Positions 7,952-16,224 of a stretch of DNA of 33,157 nt are shown here, one piece after another. The stretch is taken from assembly GCF_001434055.1 (NCBI RefSeq), contig NZ_AZCZ01000003.1, positions 72,474-105,630 on the forward strand, given 5' to 3'. Position numbers and translations under genes: made by a program. The stretch comes from Levilactobacillus parabrevis ATCC 53295 (lineage in GTDB: Bacteria > Bacillota > Bacilli > Lactobacillales > Lactobacillaceae). The stretch's first letter is position 1, and every line of letters begins with the position of its first letter. Below the pieces are notes generated by a model. It saw nothing but the letters and a program-made list of their open reading frames with translations, was not told the DNA's origin and searched no databases.

Positions 7952-8407
7952 TTAATCATTGTTCTTTGGTTGTGACCAGTAGCGGGCGTGGGTCAGAATT
8001 TCTTTTGACCGATCGTCTGCTGGGACGAAGCCCTTAGTGAACAGGTGCTTGAAGTACATCATGTTGTAAAGGAATCCCCACAGGAAGCCGCGCAACATTT
8101 CCCAGCCGCCAACCGCGAAGAATTGGGCGAGCTGATTGACGGGAACCATCAAGGAGAGCACCATCATGAGACTTAATTCCACACCCATGATACAGAACAA
8201 ATTGTACCAGTCAGCCCGGAAGAGGGTCGGAAACGGTGGGAAGATAAACATCGTCCAGGAAAATCCGACCTTGGCGATACGCATATTCCCCGTTTCGGGA
8301 TTAACAACGGTAGCGTAGTTCGGCGGTAACGGTAGACCTTGAGGGCCGTCACCATTTTGGTTATCAGGATCATCGTCGTTGTTAAAGCCCTTGAAAGGAT
8401 CTTGCAT
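7952..8407 (-). CDS. Small membrane protein, DUF2628-like
   Basis: About 151 residues from the internal ATG chosen here; a GTG-initiated version reaching 8464 would add 19 residues but has no visible ribosome site. The N-terminus is acidic and Asn/Asp-rich (FNNDDDPDNQNGDG), followed by VNPETGNMRIAKVGFSWTMFIFPPFPTLFRADW, typical of DUF2628 proteins, and two further hydrophobic segments (about 85-105 and 112-125). Function is unknown. A terminator follows. No operon partner is visible. Confidence 0.65.
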   Translation of the reverse strand: MQDPFKGFNNDDDPDNQNGDGPQGLPLPPNYATVVNPETGNMRIAKVGFSWTMFIFPPFPTLFRADWYNLFCIMGVELSLMMVLSLMVPVNQLAQFFAVGGWEMLRGFLWGFLYNMMYFKHLFTKGFVPADDRSKEILTHARYWSQPKNND

Positions 8408-8584
8408 GTCATTTGCCAACTTTCTACAGAATTCAGTGTTATACGTTAAATAAAAGTCTAACACGAAAAGACGTGTCTGCCTATTAATCTATTGGCGGTG
8501 ACTATTTGGTGCCGGTTAAGTGGTGGCTACACGTTTCCGCGAGCGCGCACATCTGTCTCACCAAGAATCACCGAGAAGTGGCGA

Positions 8585-10087
8585 TTAGTGCCGGCGGCTT
8601 AATTTAACAACGGCTTCACACCGGGCCGTCTGAGGCATCATGTCCACGGACTGAATGTAGTCGACTTGATAATCGTGCGTCAGGTCAACCAAGTCCTTGG
8701 CCAACGTTGAGGGGTTGCAGGAGATGTAGACCAGTTTTGGTGGCCGCACTGCCAGTAAGGTTTCAATCAACGTGTCGTCCAAACCAGTGCGGGGTGGATC
8801 AACCACGATGGCATCCGGATGGAAACCGCTCATGATCCACTTTGGCAGGAGTTCTTCAGCCGTGCCGAGTTCGTAATGGGCGTTAGTGATGCCGTTAGCG
8901 GCGGCGTTTTCGTTGGAATCTGCGACAGCTTCAGGAATGACATCCATCCCGCGAACTTCCTCGGCGACATCTGCCAGGGAGAGGCCAATCGTCCCGATAC
9001 CGGAGTACGCATCGACGACGGTTTCACCGGGCTGTAAGTCCAATGCTTTTTTAGCTTCGCCGTAGAGGACTTCCATTTGTGCCGGGTTCAGTTGCAGGAA
9101 GGCGCGAGCGGAGAGCTTGAAAGCTAGGCCATCGAGCTTTTCCGTAATCGTCTCTTCACCAGCCAAATGAACCGTTTCGTCGCCCCAGATGAGGGAGGTC
9201 TTGCCGGGGTTGATGTTTTGCATGACGGAGGTGACTTGGGGCAGTTCGTCTGCGATCCGCGTCAACAGGTCATGTTTGTGTGGTAATTTAGATGAATTGG
9301 TGATGACCACCAGTTGGACATCGTCGGTGTGCGCTGCGGCGCGAACCACCAGTGTTTTAACGATCCCGGATTCGGCTTCTTCATCGTAGATTGGCATGTC
9401 TAAGTCCTGGAGCATCTGCACCACGGCACGCATGACGGTCATGGTCACAGGCATCTGAACGGAACAAGTTTCCAGGTCGACCAGGTCATGGCTACGTTCG
9501 GCGTACAAGCCAGCCTCAACCTTACCTTCGGCGTTGCGGCGAACTTGGAATTGGGCCTTGTTACGGTAGCCGTAAGGGTCGTCCATCCCCAGAGTTGGGT
9601 GTAGGTCATAGTGACGGTAGCCTTCGGGCTTGTAACGTTCGAGGGACTGGGCAACGACGTCTCGCTTGAAGGCCAATTGGCCGGGATAGTCTAAGTGTTC
9701 CAACTCAAAACCACCGACTTGATCGGCGTAGCTGTCACGCGGTTCCACGCGGTGTGGACTAGTCTTGCGGACGCGGTGAATTTTGGCCCGCAGGTAGCGC
9801 GTTGCCACGCTGGTGACTTCGGCAACGACTTCTTCGTCCGTTAAGGCACCGGGGATGAAGACGGCCATCCGCTTGTAATAGCCGATACCTTCACCATTGA
9901 TCCCCATGCGCTTGATGGTCAGTGGGAAACGTTGGCCAACTTCGACTTGAACTTGGGGCGTCTCCTGACGTGGCCGTCGGTTGGGACGGTGATCATTGTT
10001 AGGCCGGTAATGGTTGCCAGCACCGTGTTGGCGCCGGTCATTGCGGTCGTTATAACCGCGGTGATTCTTTGACTCATAATTTGGCAT
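8585..10087 (-). CDS. rlmD: 23S rRNA (uracil-5-)-methyltransferase RlmD/RlmCD
   Basis: A 500-residue SAM-dependent uracil-C5 methyltransferase for 23S rRNA (the Gram-positive enzyme may modify both U747 and U1939 sites). Residues 1-42 are a basic Asn/Arg/His-rich extension, probably RNA binding. A TRAM domain follows (about 46-105). The catalytic domain has DAYSGIGTIGL (359-369, SAM site), DPPRTG (430-435), the nucleophile Cys457 in YISCNPSTLA and the base Glu491. The [4Fe-4S] cysteines of E. coli RlmD are absent: the usual CxxCGGC site reads DQVGGF near 122-127. The gene has its own extended -10 promoter, 68 bp upstream. Confidence 0.9.
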   Translation of the reverse strand: MPNYESKNHRGYNDRNDRRQHGAGNHYRPNNDHRPNRRPRQETPQVQVEVGQRFPLTIKRMGINGEGIGYYKRMAVFIPGALTDEEVVAEVTSVATRYLRAKIHRVRKTSPHRVEPRDSYADQVGGFELEHLDYPGQLAFKRDVVAQSLERYKPEGYRHYDLHPTLGMDDPYGYRNKAQFQVRRNAEGKVEAGLYAERSHDLVDLETCSVQMPVTMTVMRAVVQMLQDLDMPIYDEEAESGIVKTLVVRAAAHTDDVQLVVITNSSKLPHKHDLLTRIADELPQVTSVMQNINPGKTSLIWGDETVHLAGEETITEKLDGLAFKLSARAFLQLNPAQMEVLYGEAKKALDLQPGETVVDAYSGIGTIGLSLADVAEEVRGMDVIPEAVADSNENAAANGITNAHYELGTAEELLPKWIMSGFHPDAIVVDPPRTGLDDTLIETLLAVRPPKLVYISCNPSTLAKDLVDLTHDYQVDYIQSVDMMPQTARCEAVVKLSRRH

Positions 10088-10154
10088 ATTTTCTCCTACT
10101 AGGTTGACGTTAGTTAAGTTAATTCATTAATTCCGAACAGTTACGGTCTTGAAC

Positions 10155-10163
10155 ATTATACCA
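10155..10163 (-). promoter_or_regulatory. Extended -10 promoter of rlmD
   Basis: Minus strand TGGTATAAT, a consensus -10 with TG extension. It lies between rlmD and repeat A2 (10275-10462), so A2 is outside the rlmD transcript. Confidence 0.6.
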
Positions 10164-10274
10164 AACTTTAGAGCTCACCGGGGCCGCAAGCCTTTTTCGT
10201 CAAATTGAAGCCGTTTCCATAGGCAAGCCGCCCCCATTTAGGTACAATAAGCGTATATGCGGTTACCGTCATTA

Positions 10275-10462
10275 CAGCGCCTCCGGGACGGTGAAAATGG
10301 GACCGTGGCGCTGTGGGCGGACGCTCCGAGCCGAAGAGCGGTCTCGAAGCTTGACTTCAAGCCTCTGAGGACCGAGTCTTAAAGTCACCAGTTCTCTAAG
10401 CGGCAGTTCACCGCTAAGAGGACTCCCACGGCTGGGCCCATTTTCGCCGCCCCTGCGGCTGA
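10275..10462 (-). repeat. Three-hairpin intergenic element, copy A2
   Basis: A 188-bp copy, sense on the minus strand. P1: GGTGAAAATGGGA on the left pairs with CCCATTTTCGCC on the right. P2 has the conserved CTTAG/TTAG internal mismatch. P3 TGACTTTAAG pairs with CTTGAAGTCA. P4 CTTCGAG pairs with CTCGGAG around ACCGCTCTTCGG, followed by GCGTCCGCCCACAGCG. Similarity to copy B2 continues about 17 bp past the inner end (ATGGCGGTAACCCCACA versus ATGGTGGTAAAACCACA on the reverse strand at 10594-10611). The 149-bp gap to B2 holds nothing else I can name. Confidence 0.8.
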
Positions 10463-10611
10463 GATGGCGGTAACCCCACATGTGCTGATGTCACTGGCTG
10501 GAAGTGGATATTGTCCGGTTATGCAAAACGATTGTTGTGGTGGATTGAATCTGACGTACAGAGTGGTAGCACTAGTCTTGGCACTGCCGTCGCTGTGGTT
10601 TTACCACCATG

Positions 10612-10791
10612 TAAGCCGTGAGGGTGAGGCAAATAAACCCAGCCGTGGGAATTTCCTTAGCGGTTTACCGCTTAGGAAATTGGTGCTTTTGAAACTCGTT
10701 CTTTGAGGTTCAAAACAAGTTCGGAGACCGTTCTTTGGCTCCGGACGTCCGCCCACCGCGTCCCGGTTTATTTGCCCCACCCGGTAAGGCG
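10612..10791 (+). repeat. Three-hairpin intergenic element, copy B2
   Basis: A 180-bp copy in sense orientation. P1 GGCAAATAAACC pairs with GGTTTATTTGCC. P2 AATTTCCTTAGCGG pairs with CCGCTTAGGAAATT around the T-T mismatch. P3 TGCTTTTGAA pairs with TTCAAAACA. P4 CGGAG pairs with CTCCG around ACCGTTCTTTGG, followed by GACGTCCGCCCACCGCG. It ends 47 bp before the ABC transporter start. Confidence 0.8.
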
Positions 10792-10838
10792 GTGACTTAT
10801 ACCGTATCGAATTTAAAACCAAAGGGGGGCAGGGGCCT

Positions 10839-11489
10839 ATGAGTCTGCTGGAACTGAAAGGGGTCGGCTACCGAGCCGGGGAAACAACAATCCTGGAAGA
10901 TATCGACCTAACCATCAATGCCGGCGAGTGGGTGACCATTGCCGGACCGTCTGGGAGCGGGAAGTCTACGCTAGTGCGGATCATCGCGTCGCTTCTGAGT
11001 CGAACCAGTGGTGAACTGAACTTTGCCGGAAAATCTATTGATACCTATGATCCGGTCGCGTATCGGCGTCGGGTCTCGTATAGTTTTCAACAGCCGACTC
11101 TATTCGGTGAAACCGTGCGCGACAATCTGAGCTTTCCGTATCAGATTCGTCAGTTACCGTTCGATGAGCAACGGGCGGTGGCGGCGCTGGACTACGTGGG
11201 TTTAGCTGCCGGTGATCTGGATAAAGCCGTCATTGATCTGTCTGGCGGTCAGCGGCAACGGGTGGCCTTGCTACGAAACGTGATGATTTATCCCGAAGTC
11301 TTGATTTTAGATGAGGTCACCGCTGGTCTGGATGCTGAGAACAAGGCGTTTGTCTGGTCGATGATTCGGCATTTTAACGGTGATGATGGGATTACGATTA
11401 TTGCCATCACGCACGATCAATCGGAGATCGATGCGGCGACACGGCTGTTGAGCTTGGCCGACGGGCGCGTCACGGGAGGTGCACGATGA
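10839..11489 (+). CDS. fetA: ABC transporter ATP-binding protein (FetA/YbbL-like)
   Basis: A 216-residue ATPase of the ABC superfamily: Walker A GPSGSGKST (36-44), Q-loop at YSFQQ (81-85), signature LSGGQ (134-138), Walker B VLILDE (154-159) and H-loop ITHD near 189. It overlaps the following permease gene by the ATGA start-stop junction. The pairing with a UPF0014 permease matches FetAB, described in E. coli as an iron exporter that aids oxidative-stress resistance; the substrate here is inferred. Start is at ATG after a G-rich site (GGGGGGCAGGGG). I see no clear promoter between repeat B2 and the gene. Confidence 0.85.
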   Translation: MSLLELKGVGYRAGETTILEDIDLTINAGEWVTIAGPSGSGKSTLVRIIASLLSRTSGELNFAGKSIDTYDPVAYRRRVSYSFQQPTLFGETVRDNLSFPYQIRQLPFDEQRAVAALDYVGLAAGDLDKAVIDLSGGQRQRVALLRNVMIYPEVLILDEVTAGLDAENKAFVWSMIRHFNGDDGITIIAITHDQSEIDAATRLLSLADGRVTGGAR

Positions 11490-12253
11490 ATCTAGCAGTG
11501 AACAATCAGTCGTTGATTCTGGCATTAGGTCTGGTGATGATTGCCCTGGCGATTGGGTGGCACGAGAAGCTGGGGATCGACCGCGACATGATCATCGGGG
11601 TCGTGCGGGCCGTCATTCAGCTATTTGTGGTCGGGTACCTGTTGAAATATGTCTTCCGCGTGGCTAACGTTTGGCTCACGGCAGTCTTGATCTTGATTAT
11701 TATCTTTAATGCCGGCTATAACGCCAAACAGCGTAGTAACGGGATTCCACGGGCGCTGCCGATTTCCGTCGGCGCGATTCTCATCAGTACGGCGGTCACC
11801 TTGGGTGTGTTGATGTTGGCGGGGGCGATTAAATTTATTCCGGCGCAGATGATTCCAATCTCAGGGATGATTGCGTCGAATTCGATGGTTGCCATCGGCC
11901 TGTGTTACCGCAATCTCAATGCGGAGTTCAAGCAGGAACGGCAAGCAGTTTTGGAAAAGTTAGCGCTGGGGGCTGATTTAAAGGATGCTTCCCGCGATAT
12001 CGTCCGGGCCAGCATCAAGACGGGCATGCAACCGACCATCGACTCTGCTAAAACTGTGGGGATCGTGAGTCTGCCGGGGATGATGTCCGGATTGATTTTT
12101 GCCGGCGTAGATCCGGTCCGAGCGATTAAATATCAAATCATGGTCACCTTCATGTTGATGTCGGCGACCAGTATTGGCTCGGTACTGGCCTGTTACTGGG
12201 CCTACCGGGAGTTCTACAATGAACGTAAACAGTTAGTTGGTCCGTCAAATTAG
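11486..12253 (+). CDS. fetB: UPF0014 family ABC permease (FetB-like)
   Basis: A 255-residue membrane protein with about seven transmembrane segments and hallmark UPF0014 motifs: IGVVRAVIQLFVVGYLLK, IIIFNAGYNAKQR (about 72-84), ISGMIASNSMVAIGL and IVSLPGMMSGLIFAGVDPVRAIKYQI. It is the membrane partner of the ATPase just upstream (4-bp overlap), and together they should form an exporter, by family a metal or iron exporter. The short-chain dehydrogenase gene begins 11 bp downstream, so three genes form one operon. Confidence 0.85.
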   Translation: MNLAVNNQSLILALGLVMIALAIGWHEKLGIDRDMIIGVVRAVIQLFVVGYLLKYVFRVANVWLTAVLILIIIFNAGYNAKQRSNGIPRALPISVGAILISTAVTLGVLMLAGAIKFIPAQMIPISGMIASNSMVAIGLCYRNLNAEFKQERQAVLEKLALGADLKDASRDIVRASIKTGMQPTIDSAKTVGIVSLPGMMSGLIFAGVDPVRAIKYQIMVTFMLMSATSIGSVLACYWAYREFYNERKQLVGPSN

Positions 12254-12264
12254 GAGGAAAACAT

Positions 12265-13101
12265 ATGGTACATCGAAAAGTTGCGTTGGTTACGGGTGCG
12301 TCGTCAGGGATTGGCAATGCGATTGCCCGGAGTTTACATCGAAACGGCGTCACGGTTTACGCTGGCGCCCGGCGAGTTGGCCGGATGAACGATCTCGATG
12401 ATCTGGGAATCACGACTTTGGCGCTGGACATTACCGATCCAGCCAGTGTAGAAAGTGTGGTCGACCGGATCGTCAGTGAGACGGGTCGGGTGGATATCCT
12501 GGTCAACAACGCCGGTTATGGCTTGATGGGGGCGGTCGAGGACGTTCCCCTGGAACAGGCCCAAGACCAGTTCAACGTGAACCTCTTTGGGGCGGCCCGG
12601 CTGATTCAGTCGGTCTTGCCCATGATGCGCCAGCAACACGCCGGTCGGATCATCAACATCACCTCGGTCGATGGCAAGGTGGCTCAGCCCTTTGGTGCGT
12701 GGTACGTCGCGTCGAAATTTGCACTGGAAGGTCTGTCGGATGCGTTGCGCATGGAACTGCAACCTCAGGGAGTTCACGTGGCAGTGATCGAACCGGGCGC
12801 CATCCAATCGGAATGGGCGGACATTGCGGCCGACCATTTACAAGCGCTGTCGGCGAACGGCCCTTACGAGAAGGATGCCAGTCGAGCAGCAGCCATTTTA
12901 AAGGCTGTCAAAAAGTTCTCCAGCAAGCCTAAGGTTATCGCTCGGTTGGTGGACAAGGCAGCACTGTCTCGGCGGCCTAAGACTCGCTATTCGGCGGGTG
13001 CAGGGAGCCAAATTTTGTGGGCACAGCGGTTCTTGTCTGATAAGACGATTGACCGTCTGTGGCAGGTCGTTGGTAAAGCGGCTGAACAGATTACCCGCTA
13101 A
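12265..13101 (+). CDS. Short-chain dehydrogenase/reductase
   Basis: A 278-residue classical SDR oxidoreductase. Cofactor motif TGASSGIG (10-17), NNAG (81-84), catalytic Ser134, Tyr147 and Lys151 (YVASK) are present, followed by PGAIQSEW. Arg37 and Arg38 after the second strand (GARR) favour NADP(H). The substrate is unknown. An AGGAGG ribosome site precedes ATG and the gene follows fetB by 11 bp, so it is cotranscribed with the transporter; a functional link is not obvious. No strong terminator is seen before the thiamine promoter. Confidence 0.85.
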   Translation: MVHRKVALVTGASSGIGNAIARSLHRNGVTVYAGARRVGRMNDLDDLGITTLALDITDPASVESVVDRIVSETGRVDILVNNAGYGLMGAVEDVPLEQAQDQFNVNLFGAARLIQSVLPMMRQQHAGRIINITSVDGKVAQPFGAWYVASKFALEGLSDALRMELQPQGVHVAVIEPGAIQSEWADIAADHLQALSANGPYEKDASRAAAILKAVKKFSSKPKVIARLVDKAALSRRPKTRYSAGAGSQILWAQRFLSDKTIDRLWQVVGKAAEQITR

Positions 13102-13112
13102 TGCGAGAATCG

Positions 13113-13140
13113 TTGACGTGGCGGTAAAACCTGTTATGCT
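13113..13140 (+). promoter_or_regulatory. Promoter of the thiamine operon
   Basis: TTGACG, 16-bp spacer, TATGCT, with the TPP riboswitch beginning about 13 nt downstream. Confidence 0.65.
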
Positions 13141-13152
13141 TAAATTAACCAG

Positions 13153-13243
13153 TACACTAGGGGTGTCCACGACGGGCTGAGATGCGGCGAACACCGCAAT
13201 CCCTTGGAACCTGTCAAGCTCAAACTTGCGAAGGGAATGTGTC
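13153..13243 (+). promoter_or_regulatory. TPP riboswitch (THI element)
   Basis: The conserved TPP aptamer landmarks are present in order: ACACTAGGGGTG, GGGCTGAGATG, CCCTTGGAACCTG and GCGAAGGGAA, closed by ACAC/TGTGT. It is followed within 15 nt by an intrinsic terminator, so thiamine pyrophosphate should end transcription before thiM-thiD-thiE. Confidence 0.93.
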
Positions 13244-13253
13244 GTGGCACGGT

Positions 13254-13303
13254 AACGGGCCGCCGGTTCACTAACTTTGTGAGCCAGCGGCCCGTTTTAA
13301 TTT
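13254..13303 (+). terminator. Riboswitch-controlled terminator
   Basis: AACGGGCCGC(CG)GTTCAC and GTGAGC(CA)GCGGCCCGTT form a long stem followed by TTAATTT. This is the expression platform of the TPP riboswitch. Confidence 0.85.
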
Positions 13304-13481
13304 GGACTGAAGTAGTGGTCGAATAGGTTGCCGGGGCAACGAGAACGTTGGGAACACGACTTAGTGGGGGTAGTATCGCGGTGGTCGGAGCCAAGTGGCG
13401 AGATACCGTGAAAATGTTGATAAAGAGTAAGTGTAAAGCGTCGGTTGTAGTGAAAGCGATGTGTTCGCTAAAAGTGAGTGT
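13304..13481 (+). other. Unusually long leader between riboswitch terminator and repeat D2
   Basis: There is no credible coding frame. GGTAGTATCGC near 13370 can pair imperfectly with GCGAGATACC near 13400. GGGTAGTATCGCGG looks superficially like a T-box GGTACCGCG motif, but no specifier stem is seen. Together with repeat D2 this puts more than 400 nt between the riboswitch terminator and thiM. Confidence 0.4.
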
Positions 13482-13665
13482 AGCCGGAGACAGGCAGGGA
13501 TGTAGCCGGCCGTGACGATGGCCTTAGCTGGTGGTCTTTGCCAGGTTAGGCCATGGGACGAGCTTGGAGCCGGCTGAATTTTGGCGGCTTCAAGTCGAGG
13601 TCCAAGACCGCTCTGTGGCTTGGACCGGTCCCCACAGCAGGCGGAATCCTTGCCTGTCGTAGGCG
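13482..13665 (+). repeat. Diverged copy (D2) of the three-hairpin element in the thiM leader
   Basis: A 184-bp copy with the same order of parts as the main family but different stem sequences. Outer stem GACAGGCAGGGAT (13489-13501) pairs with ATCCTTGCCTGTC. P2 ATGGCCTTAGCTGG pairs with CCAGGTTAGGCCAT, keeping the CTTAG/TTAG mismatch. P3 CTTGGAGCCG pairs with CGGCTTCAAG. P4 GGTCCAAG pairs with CTTGGACC around ACCGCTCTGTGG, then GGTCCCCACAGCAGG. It ends 51 bp before thiM and, if the riboswitch reads through, is transcribed in sense. Confidence 0.75.
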
Positions 13666-13716
13666 AAACGCGTGACTTTTTGCGAACGTATCAGGTATTC
13701 CTAAGGGGGAAGAAAA

Positions 13717-14505
13717 ATGAAAGTAGACTTGTTAGACACCTTGCGCCACCAGAACCCAATCGTCTTCAACATCTCCAACTTCGTCACGGTCCAGGATGTG
13801 GCCAACGGGCTCAATGCGTTGGGCGCGTCACCCATCATGTCTGAGGAGGTCGCGGAGGCTGGCGAAATGGTCGGCTTATCCAGTGCCGTGTGCCTTAACC
13901 TAGGGGCATTTACCCAGACGCAGGTCGAGCAGATCCGCAAGGTCGGCGAGGTTGCGAACCAGCAACACAAGCCGCTAGTGATTGATCCCGTGGCTGTGGG
14001 GGCGGTGGCTTATCGTAAGATGGTCGCCAACAATTTGTTGACCCATTTTCACCCGGACGTGATTCGTGGCAATGCCGGTGAGATTGCGGCGTTGGCCGAT
14101 GTGGACTGGCAGGCGAAAGGCATCGATGCCGGTGAGGGGACCGGCGACCTGGTGGCAATTGCCCAGGCGTGTGCGCAGAAATTAAATTGTGTCGTGATCC
14201 TGTCCGGGCCGACCGATGTCATCACCGATGGCACGCGGGTCGTCAAGGTGCTGAACGGCACGCCATTGTTCCAGGTCCACGTTGGGTCTGGTGATATGTT
14301 ATCAAGTATCGTGGCGGCATTTTGCGCCGTTGAACCGGATTATTTTGAAGCGGCCCAGACGGCTTGTCTGGTCTTTGCGGCAATTGGTGAACGGGTGGCT
14401 CAGGCCACGCCGAACCTCGGTGCCGGCAGCTTCAGCGTCCAATTAATGGACGGGCTACAATTGACCACGACTGCTCAGATCAACGCAATCGCGGCCCATC
14501 AGTAA
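13717..14505 (+). CDS. thiM: Hydroxyethylthiazole kinase
   Basis: A 262-residue ThiM that phosphorylates 4-methyl-5-(2-hydroxyethyl)thiazole in thiamine salvage. The family start NPIVFNISNFVTVQDVANGLNALGASPIM, the DPVAVGA motif near residue 90, RGNAGE near 113 and the GSGDMLSS anion-hole motif near 190 are all present. First gene of the riboswitch-controlled operon, with an AGGGGGAAG ribosome site before ATG; thiD follows after 17 bp. Confidence 0.95.
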   Translation: MKVDLLDTLRHQNPIVFNISNFVTVQDVANGLNALGASPIMSEEVAEAGEMVGLSSAVCLNLGAFTQTQVEQIRKVGEVANQQHKPLVIDPVAVGAVAYRKMVANNLLTHFHPDVIRGNAGEIAALADVDWQAKGIDAGEGTGDLVAIAQACAQKLNCVVILSGPTDVITDGTRVVKVLNGTPLFQVHVGSGDMLSSIVAAFCAVEPDYFEAAQTACLVFAAIGERVAQATPNLGAGSFSVQLMDGLQLTTTAQINAIAAHQ

Positions 14506-14522
14506 AGAAGGGATGAGTAAGG

Positions 14523-15338
14523 ATGGCAAATGAATTTCCACAAACGTTAACGATCGCGGGGACTGACAGCGGCGGCGGTGCCGGTGTCATGGCCGACTTG
14601 AAGACGATGCAGGAACGCAACGTCTTTGGGACGGCAGTGGTTGTCGCGGTGACCGCGCAGAATACGTTGGGCGTTCAGGACTTCATGGCCTTACCACAGA
14701 AATTGGTCGATGAACAATTTGCATCATTAGCAGCTGATTTGAAGATTCGGGCCTGCAAGACGGGAATGCTAGCGGATGCGGAACACGTCCATGGTGTGGT
14801 AGAGAATTTGAAGAAATATGATTTTGGACCACTCACGGTTGATCCGGTGATGATTGCCAAGGGCGGAGCTGCATTGTTAGCGGACGATGCCGTGGCGACG
14901 GTGCGGGATGAATTAGTGCCATTGGCCGACGTTTTGACACCGAATTTGCCCGAGGCTGAACGACTGACAAACATCAAGATTGCCGATGAAAAAGCCATGG
15001 AGTCGGCGGCAGTTGTCTTACAGGACTTGGGTGCCAAGAACGTGATCATTAAGGGGGGCCATGAGGCGACGCCGGACAAGGCTAGTGATTTTGTCTTGTT
15101 GGCGGATGGCCGATCCTTCTGGTTGTCGGCACCACGCGTGGATACCGTACGGACTCACGGCACGGGGGATACGTTATCCTCATGCATCACAGCGGAATTG
15201 GCGAAGGGCCAGGATTTTGAGTCGGCCATTCGCATTGGTAAGGACTACGTGACGGCAGCCATTGCCAATCCCATTGCAGTTGGAAATGGCCACGGTCCAC
15301 TGAATCATTGGGCTTATGGTCAGGGAGGTGCGCACTAA
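14523..15338 (+). CDS. thiD: Hydroxymethylpyrimidine / phosphomethylpyrimidine kinase
   Basis: A 271-residue ribokinase-fold kinase that phosphorylates hydroxymethylpyrimidine and its monophosphate to give HMP-PP. Signatures: TIAGTDSGGGAGVMADLKT at the N-terminus, ACKTGMLAD near 80, DPVMIAKGG near 108, NLPEA near 141 and THGTGDTLSS near 213 (catalytic Asp in GTGD). No ThiC or ThiG is present in the window, so the operon looks like salvage of pyrimidine and thiazole moieties rather than de novo synthesis. Its stop overlaps the thiE start by one base. Confidence 0.94.
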   Translation: MANEFPQTLTIAGTDSGGGAGVMADLKTMQERNVFGTAVVVAVTAQNTLGVQDFMALPQKLVDEQFASLAADLKIRACKTGMLADAEHVHGVVENLKKYDFGPLTVDPVMIAKGGAALLADDAVATVRDELVPLADVLTPNLPEAERLTNIKIADEKAMESAAVVLQDLGAKNVIIKGGHEATPDKASDFVLLADGRSFWLSAPRVDTVRTHGTGDTLSSCITAELAKGQDFESAIRIGKDYVTAAIANPIAVGNGHGPLNHWAYGQGGAH

Positions 15339-15994
15339 TGTCAGTAACTTTTGAGCCCGGTCTATTACGGGCGTACTTTGTGGCGGGAAGCCAAGATGTT
15401 CCCGGTCAAGATTTGCGTGACGTGTTGGCGACGATGTTAAAGGCCGGCATCACGGCGTTTCAATTTAGAGATAAGGGTGCTAGCCAGTTGACGCCGGAAC
15501 AGCGCGTAGCGTTAGGTAGCGATTTGCGCGACCAATGTCACGAAGCCAGTGTGCCGTTTATCGTGGATGACGACGTGGACTTGGCGTTGTTACTGCAGGC
15601 TGATGGGATTCACGTCGGTCAGAGCGATGAAAAGATCACGAAGGTCCTCAACGCGGTAGCTGACCGCGATATGTTCGTGGGTCTGTCCTGCAATACGGCG
15701 GAACAGGTGGCTAAGGCGAACCAAATCAAGGGGATTTCCTACATTGGCAGCGGTCCGATTTACCCAACGACCTCTAAGGCCGATGCCGACCCCGTCATGG
15801 GCGTGACTGGCCTGAAGGCGCTCGTCGAACAGGCGACCGTGCCTATCGTGGCCATTGGTGGTGTGGCGGTAGCGAGTTTGCCGGCCATCGCTGCCACCGG
15901 TGCGGCCGGGGTTGCTGTGATCACGCTGTTGACGCAGAGTACCGATCCGCAAGCGGATACCGCGGCAATGCGGATGGCATTCGTAGCGGGATAG
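15338..15994 (+). CDS. thiE: Thiamine-phosphate synthase
   Basis: A 218-residue TIM-barrel enzyme joining HMP-PP and thiazole phosphate to make thiamine phosphate. Visible motifs: FQFRDKGAS near 37, PFIVDDDVDLAL, ADGIHVGQSD near 87, YIGSGPIYPTTSKADADPVMG (phosphate and diphosphate binding) and a Gly-rich IGGVA near 178. I start it at the ATG that overlaps the thiD stop (TAATG), which follows a GGGAGGTG ribosome site; a longer upstream frame inside thiD is not needed. Last gene of the operon, followed by a terminator. Confidence 0.94.
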   Translation: MSVTFEPGLLRAYFVAGSQDVPGQDLRDVLATMLKAGITAFQFRDKGASQLTPEQRVALGSDLRDQCHEASVPFIVDDDVDLALLLQADGIHVGQSDEKITKVLNAVADRDMFVGLSCNTAEQVAKANQIKGISYIGSGPIYPTTSKADADPVMGVTGLKALVEQATVPIVAIGGVAVASLPAIAATGAAGVAVITLLTQSTDPQADTAAMRMAFVAG

Positions 15995-16035
15995 ACTGAT
16001 TATTAATTACTTAATTAATGAAAACGATATAGCGA

Positions 16036-16083
16036 AAGCTGCCGACGGGGGAGTGTATTTTTCCCGCATCGGCAGCTTTTTTA
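16036..16083 (+). terminator. Rho-independent terminator of the thiamine operon
   Basis: AAGCTGCCGA and TCGGCAGCTT form the stem, with a looser GGGG/CCC extension inside, followed by TTTTTTAG. Confidence 0.85.
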
Positions 16084-16175
16084 GTGGTCTAAGGCCAGAT
16101 TGTGAAATTAGATATGACTGGTTTGTAACGATTCATTAATATTGTAACATCATTGAAAAATATAAAATTGGCTGT

Positions 16176-16224
16176 AAAAAACAAAATCAGTCTTACCGCG
16201 TTTAAGTGACGGTAAGGCTGATTT
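16176..16224 (-). terminator. Orphan minus-strand terminator
   Basis: On the minus strand AAATCAGCCTTACCG pairs with CGGTAAGACTGATTT, followed by TGTTTTTTAC. There is no recognised minus-strand gene to its right before umuC, so it may end an unrecognised small RNA or be left from a lost gene. Confidence 0.6.

Noticed and set aside
10272-10822. ORFs on both strands across repeats A2 and B2
   Set aside because: Same reason: they lie inside the structured repeats, and homologous positions in other copies are not kept in frame.
13360-13385. T-box-like GGGTAGTATCGCGG motif in the thiamine leader
   Set aside because: It resembles the T-box GGTACCGCG bulge, but no stem I, specifier loop or matching terminator/antiterminator pair is visible, and the downstream genes are not amino-acid related.
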